A stretch of DNA of 64,000 bases, taken from Entoloma clypeatum (lineage: Eukaryota; Basidiomycota; Agaricomycetes; Agaricales; Entolomataceae). Each line of letters begins with the position of its first letter. Position 1 is the stretch's first letter. Shown here one piece after another: positions 63,461 through 64,000 of this stretch. The notes beneath the pieces are model-generated. The model was given only the letters and a program-made list of their open reading frames with translations, did not search any database and had not been told where the DNA came from. The stretch is taken from assembly GCA_963565915.1 (NCBI GenBank), contig OY751493.1, forward strand, positions 4,876,765 through 4,940,764. Direction: 5' to 3'. The position numbers and the translations under genes were made by a program.

Positions 63461-63478
63461 GGGGTTAGGGGTTAGGGG
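63461..63478 (+). repeat. internal telomere repeats between stub and unit 2
   Basis: GGGG followed by two TTAGGGG heptamers. Confidence 0.9.
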
Positions 63479-63531
63479 AGGAGCACTACGACGAGCGCAG
63501 CGAGGAGGAGTGCGACTGAGGGGCCTGTGTG

Positions 63532-63616
63532 CCGATGTGGACAATAGGACTTGGGATAAGTCCGGGATCCTATTTCGGCCTTTATAGGCCTCATCAGGTC
63601 CGAAAACGGCAATCGG
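63532..63616 (-). ncRNA. hammerhead ribozyme motif, copy 2
   Basis: Same 85-nt architecture as copy 1 and the same 53-nt distance from the unit edge. The single difference in the motif turns inner stem I from GAC/GTC into GGAC/GTCC, which adds a base pair. The core (CUGAUGA, GAAA) and stems II and III are unchanged. Predicted cleavage is between 63543 and 63542. Confidence 0.88.
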
Positions 63617-63626
63617 TTGAGTCATT

Positions 63627-63654
63627 CAGAGAACAATAGAACTATTGTTCTCTG
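63627..63654. other. hairpin in unit 2
   Basis: CAGAGAACAATAG pairs with CTATTGTTCTCTG; the loop differs from unit 1 but the pairing is complete. Confidence 0.8.
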
Positions 63655-63762
63655 GGCAGCTGACTCCGCCTATTGTCCACTTCGTCACACGCCTGACAGG
63701 TCGTGAGAGGAAAACGCCACAATAGCGCTCGCCAAGACAGGACCCGAGTAGGACCCTGCAAA

Positions 63763-64000
63763 GGGTTAGGGGTTAGGGGTTAGGGTTAGGGGTTAGGGGT
63801 TTAGGGGTTAGGGGTTAGGGGTTAGGGGTTAGGGGTTAGGGGGTTAGGGGTTAGGGGTTAGGGGTTAGGGGTTAGGGGTTAGGGGTTAGGGGTTAGGGGT
63901 TAGGGGTTAGGGGTTAGGGGTTAGGGGTTAGGGGTTAGGGGGTTAGGGGTTAGGGGTTAGGGGTTAGGGGTTAGGGGTTAGGGGTTAGGGGTTAGGGGTT
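63763..64000 (+). repeat. terminal telomere array (TTAGGGG)n
   Basis: About 33 heptamers to the window end, with the G-rich strand running 5' to 3' outward. Rare variants occur: one TTAGGG, one GTTTAGGGG and a few with five Gs. This is the right chromosome end. Confidence 0.98.

Larger units (their letters stand above)
63479..63762 (-). mobile_element. telomere-embedded retroelement-like unit 2
   Basis: 284 bp, collinear with unit 1 from the same left edge through the hammerhead and hairpin. It diverges near 63680, ends after AGGACCCTGCAA and is followed by the terminal telomere. It lacks the CACGTGCC palindrome and the last part of unit 1. Confidence 0.75.

Noticed and set aside
1..64000. 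tRNA, rRNA and CRISPR features
   Set aside because: None found on reading; a eukaryotic subtelomere is not expected to contain CRISPR arrays, and no tRNA cloverleaf was evident.

Overview
This is the right-hand end of a chromosome of a filamentous basidiomycete, most likely an Agaricomycete. The window ends in a (TTAGGGG)n telomere array (63763-64000). The host genes carry many short introns of about 50-60 bp and belong to families typical of mushrooms: a polyporopepsin-like aspartic protease, a Tsp2-like tetraspanin and a DUF6534-type membrane protein. The rest is dense Ty1/copia, Ty3/gypsy chromovirus, Tc1/mariner and foldback DNA. No species is assigned.

Positions 1 to about 46.6 kb form a transposon graveyard with several layers of nesting. 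A copia element (653 to about 6178) is followed by minisatellites and a gypsy fragment. Gypsy B (10833-22806, + strand, TSD CTCTC) was split by gypsy A (13690-20257, - strand, TSD CCCTG); A has two LTRs that look identical and intact genes. A deleted copia copy (about 22896-26883) and a foldback element (27141-27555) follow. From 28.0 to 40.1 kb lies one decayed chromovirus, gypsy D. It is broken by an unclassified 2.3 kb insertion (29884-32193), gypsy C (33099-34603) and a Tc1/mariner element (34735-39859), and the mariner is itself broken by another copia (35229 to about 38965). Minisatellites and three more inverted-repeat elements fill 40-46.6 kb.

Positions 47 to 62.5 kb hold six host genes: aspartic protease (-), CCT3 chaperonin subunit (+), a small secreted protein (+), a tetraspanin (-), an ISWI remodeller (-) and a DUF6534-type membrane protein (+). 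Two of them, CCT3 and ISWI, are core housekeeping genes only 4-15 kb from the telomere.

The last 1.2 kb is the most interesting part. A copia LTR is cut off abruptly (62990) and continues straight into telomere repeats. Two related units (63005-63414 and 63479-63762) and a 21-nt stub (63440-63460) follow, all separated by TTAGGGG repeats. On the - strand each full unit carries a complete hammerhead ribozyme motif (CUGAUGA, a GGCC/GGCC stem II, GAAA, a closed stem III). The orientation, the fixed 3' boundary and the variable 5' truncation are what is expected if an RNA is reverse-transcribed directly onto a chromosome end, as proposed for endonuclease-deficient Penelope-like elements. The gypsy A/B/C/E family also shows a Tf1-like self-priming signature: 11 nt at the predicted RNA start are complementary to the primer-binding site.
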